NCBI GenBank assembly: GCA_946902875.1
Contig: OX336343.1
Span: 4,825,754 to 4,889,753 of the forward strand
Length of the DNA stretch: 64,000 nucleotides
Source: Nematopogon swammerdamellus
Lineage: Eukaryota > Arthropoda > Insecta > Lepidoptera > Adelidae
Direction of reading: 5' to 3'
Position numbers and translations under genes: made by a program. The notes beneath the pieces were generated by a model. The model searched no databases, was not told where the DNA came from, and saw only the letters and a list, made by a program, of their open reading frames with translations. Positions 61,775 through 64,000 of this stretch are shown in pieces (within the stretch, counting starts at the first letter, position 1; every line of letters begins with the position of its first letter).

Positions 61775-61988
61775 CTCTGTTAACCCACCCGGATTGATAC
61801 CACCGCATTGAATAAAAATTTGGTCAGAACGGCTATGTAAATAGTTCGTGTTTTCCGTCCAGTTCAGTGTAGCCGGCACGACCGAAGGGAGGCACTGACA
61901 TGGCACCTAATTCACCGTGGTGTTATGGGCTAACATCACGAATGTGTAAGTCATTTAGCCAGCCGTGTCAGTTTCCATATAAAAAAAA
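61775..61988 (+). mobile_element. 5S-headed SINE, head missing
   Basis: It runs from GTTAACCCACCCGGATTGAT to GTGTCAGTTTCCATATAAAA. Confidence 0.87.
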
Positions 61989-62046
61989 CTGCTTTATATT
62001 TTCTTATAATAACGTAACTACAGTTAATGCGGCGCGCCAGTATAGT

Positions 62047-62074
62047 CACAGATTACTAAATAGTTACTTCGTAA
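62047..62074 (+). mobile_element. 28-bp micro-insertion of the 7-bp-TSD family
   Basis: It begins CACAGATTACT and stops after ACTTCGTAA. It is flanked by perfect GTATAGT (62040-62046 and 62075-62081). Confidence 0.8.
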
Positions 62075-62316
62075 GTATAGTGTAACATTATAGTAAGCAC
62101 TTAAGCGTTGCTACTTGTAGATGAAAGTTCGAAACATTGTTCGCGGACGCCCTGCTGGCTTTGTCTCGGTTCGGTTCACAGCATGAGGTGAAGTCAGATT
62201 ATGCGGTGAAGTTCTCTCGACGGACGGCTAGACATTTAGTGAAACTCGTTAGTGAGACCGATCCAGATTAAGTTGTTTATTGGTGGACGTAACAGCCGAG
62301 AGAGTCTACGTAGAGG

Positions 62317-62609
62317 CACAGATTACTTAATAGTTACTTCGTAACAGATAAATCACTCCATAGAAAAAGTTCCATACCTTCGGCTATAATAGCCTACTGT
62401 TTCACGTCGCCAATCGCTGCGTGCGAAAATGTACCTAAACGACCGAGTGTAAAGTGACTATTGCTTTGCAGCTGCGCGCAGTAGTGTGGGCGAGCGTGTA
62501 GGTATGCTTGGCGCGGCTGACGAATTTCCACTGAATTAGACCGCCCCGGCGCGGCCCGCTGGGCGGTAGGTAGTTAACGCGCGCAAGTACATAGAGTGCG
62601 TGAGGACTG
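62317..62609 (+). mobile_element. 7-bp-TSD interspersed element, full copy 5
   Basis: The element begins CACAGATTACT and ends GCGTGAGGACTG (293 bp), flanked by perfect GTAGAGG (62310-62316 and 62610-62616). Confidence 0.9.
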
Positions 62610-62616
62610 GTAGAGG

Positions 62617-63424
62617 TTTGTTAGTGTATCTACCAAAATTGGAAAAGCGGAAATTTACGGCATCACTCCGGTGTGTGTCTGCTCGACCGTCCGTACGTCT
62701 GTCTGTCACAATCTTCCAGAGCCAAACTGCACAAGATAGAGATTCGCACTTGACACCATTTTTTTGACATTGAAAATTTATTTTCGATCGCTTGAGTATA
62801 GTCCCCGATTTCCAGTGAGAATGCGAATTCGCCCTGGTGTCGTGATTTTAAGGTTATGTGAATATTTATTAGGGTATCAAATGACGCGTATACGAGGGCT
62901 ACACGACGGTGAAATATATATATTTTTTAATAATTATTATGAGAGTTTTGAGAAAATCCAACAAAACCGCTTAAAATAACCGTTTTTAGGGCGTTTGAAA
63001 AGGACACTTTTAAACATTTTCTAAATATATATTTTAAACTTTTATATTTTTATATTGTAGAATTGACTCACTATCTGGCGGTGTTTATTTTTTATTTTTG
63101 AAAAAAGTGAAAAATTTGGGAGTTATGATTTTTTTTTTATATTTTCCGTTACGCGAGTTACGAATCGTCTTTATCTTGCAGTGTGAGCAGTTAAAATAGT
63201 TTTCGTGTATGCATATACTTGAAAATTAAGAATTTGAATTTTTTTATTTAATTTTGTAAATTTTTTGTAAATTTTTCAAAATTGACATACTCGTATTTCT
63301 TATAATAAATTGAATACGCCCTAACAGTCATTTCCAATGTACCTGAAGGTCATGTAATGCATGAGATCTGTGATTTTTTTACCGCTGCGGGCGCATATTT
63401 TGAATCTAAACAATTTGAGAAAAA
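62617..63424. other. No supported gene
   Basis: AT-rich with T runs. It resembles the interior of the repeat that follows, but no ends could be fixed. Confidence 0.35.
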
Positions 63425-63912
63425 AAAAAGCGGTCAAGCGAGCCGAATTCGCGTGGAGAGGGTTCCGTGACATTCCGTTTTCAGTGAGAACTTTAAGACT
63501 TAGGATTTTCGTTTAGGTTTTCCTGTAAACTATAAGAGAGACCCTGTGTTTCCAATTTTTTTTTAATTTTGACACCGTAGTTTCGGAGAGTGGGTAGCGG
63601 GGGAGGAATGCAAGATTTTCGTATATTTTCTTTTAAAAATATATTTGAGCTCCTCATAACGAACCCTTTTCATTGTTATGTCACACGATGCACTTACATT
63701 TTTGTACTCTCTAATTTGTCCCCAAAGATCTAAATCCATTCATTTACGCTATACGTCCGCGTTTGGATTAGCAAGCTCTATTAGTGCACCAAATTCGAAA
63801 ATTTTCGGAGAAAATAAGCTATGACAGACAGCCGCACAGACAGACAGACACAAGAGTGATGCTATATATAATGGTTCCATTTTTTCCACTTTTGAGGTAG
63901 GGAACCCTAAAA
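63425..63912 (-). repeat. Diverged relative of the 'cacttggccgg' repeat
   Basis: AAAAGCGGTCAAGCGAGCCG at the left and GACAGACAGACA...GTAGGGAACCCTAAAAA at the right follow the layout of the reversed repeat at 39966-40292, but the interior differs. Confidence 0.55.
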
Positions 63913-64000
63913 ATAGTATTTTGAATACGGGATCGACATCTAGCGTGTGTTCATATATAGATATAGGTAGCGTAGATTGATTTGCTCTACGCATACTAAT

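Overview
This window looks like a repeat-saturated stretch of a moth or butterfly (Lepidoptera) nuclear genome. It is AT-rich and has almost no host coding sequence. Nearly every kilobase carries a recognisable transposable element. The lepidopteran assignment is an inference from the repeat types: Helitron-like elements ending in CTAGT after a GCGAAGCCGCGGGC-type hairpin, the 'gttccgta...cacttggccgg' interspersed repeat, and moth-type RTE, Jockey, BEL/Pao and errantivirus elements.

Layout. 0-7 kb: a fold-back transposon (830-2067), a Helitron-like element, and the last two coding exons (4240-4385 and 5425-5583, + strand) of a host gene encoding a SUMO-like (Rad60-SLD / NFATC2IP-type) domain, the only host gene I can support. 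7-9 kb: short interspersed elements. 9.0-14.0 kb: a Jockey-type LINE on the minus strand with both ORFs open and overlapping as ATGA. 14-18.4 kb: tandem duplications, 212-bp tandem repeats, SINE and LINE remnants and an MITE. 18.6-21.9 kb: a full-length RTE LINE with an 11-bp target duplication and one frameshifting 5-bp deletion. 22-27 kb: MITEs (mariner-like, Harbinger-like and others). 27.3-36.5 kb: a complete errantivirus (Ty3/gypsy with env), with LTRs identical by eye, a tRNA-Leu-type primer site, gag, pol in the -1 frame at a TTTAAAC slippery heptamer, and env with an in-frame splice architecture. It sits inside a SINE. 36.5-41.9 kb: SINEs, an MITE and LINE ends. 41.9-47.5 kb: a BEL/Pao element with identical LTRs and CCCAG target duplications but a wrecked interior (no reverse transcriptase), inserted into an RTE fragment. 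47.5-64 kb: SINEs, two long inverted repeats, a TIR transposon, LINE fragments and a 52-copy TTTATTC array.

The most unusual signal is a family of ~285-316-bp elements. Five full copies (7827, 22359, 51870, 55636, 62317) each have a perfect, different 7-bp target duplication. Three further insertions (26420, 37670, 62047) consist only of the first 26-28 bp of that family and also carry perfect 7-bp duplications. Second is a SINE family with a tRNA-like segment joined to a 5S rRNA internal-promoter segment. Its body is shared with a second SINE family that has a tRNA head.

All calls come from reading the sequence and the six-frame translations. No database search was run, and repeat-family names are given by motif recognition. 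Several open frames in the window begin at TTG or GTG, so start codons were chosen by inspection.
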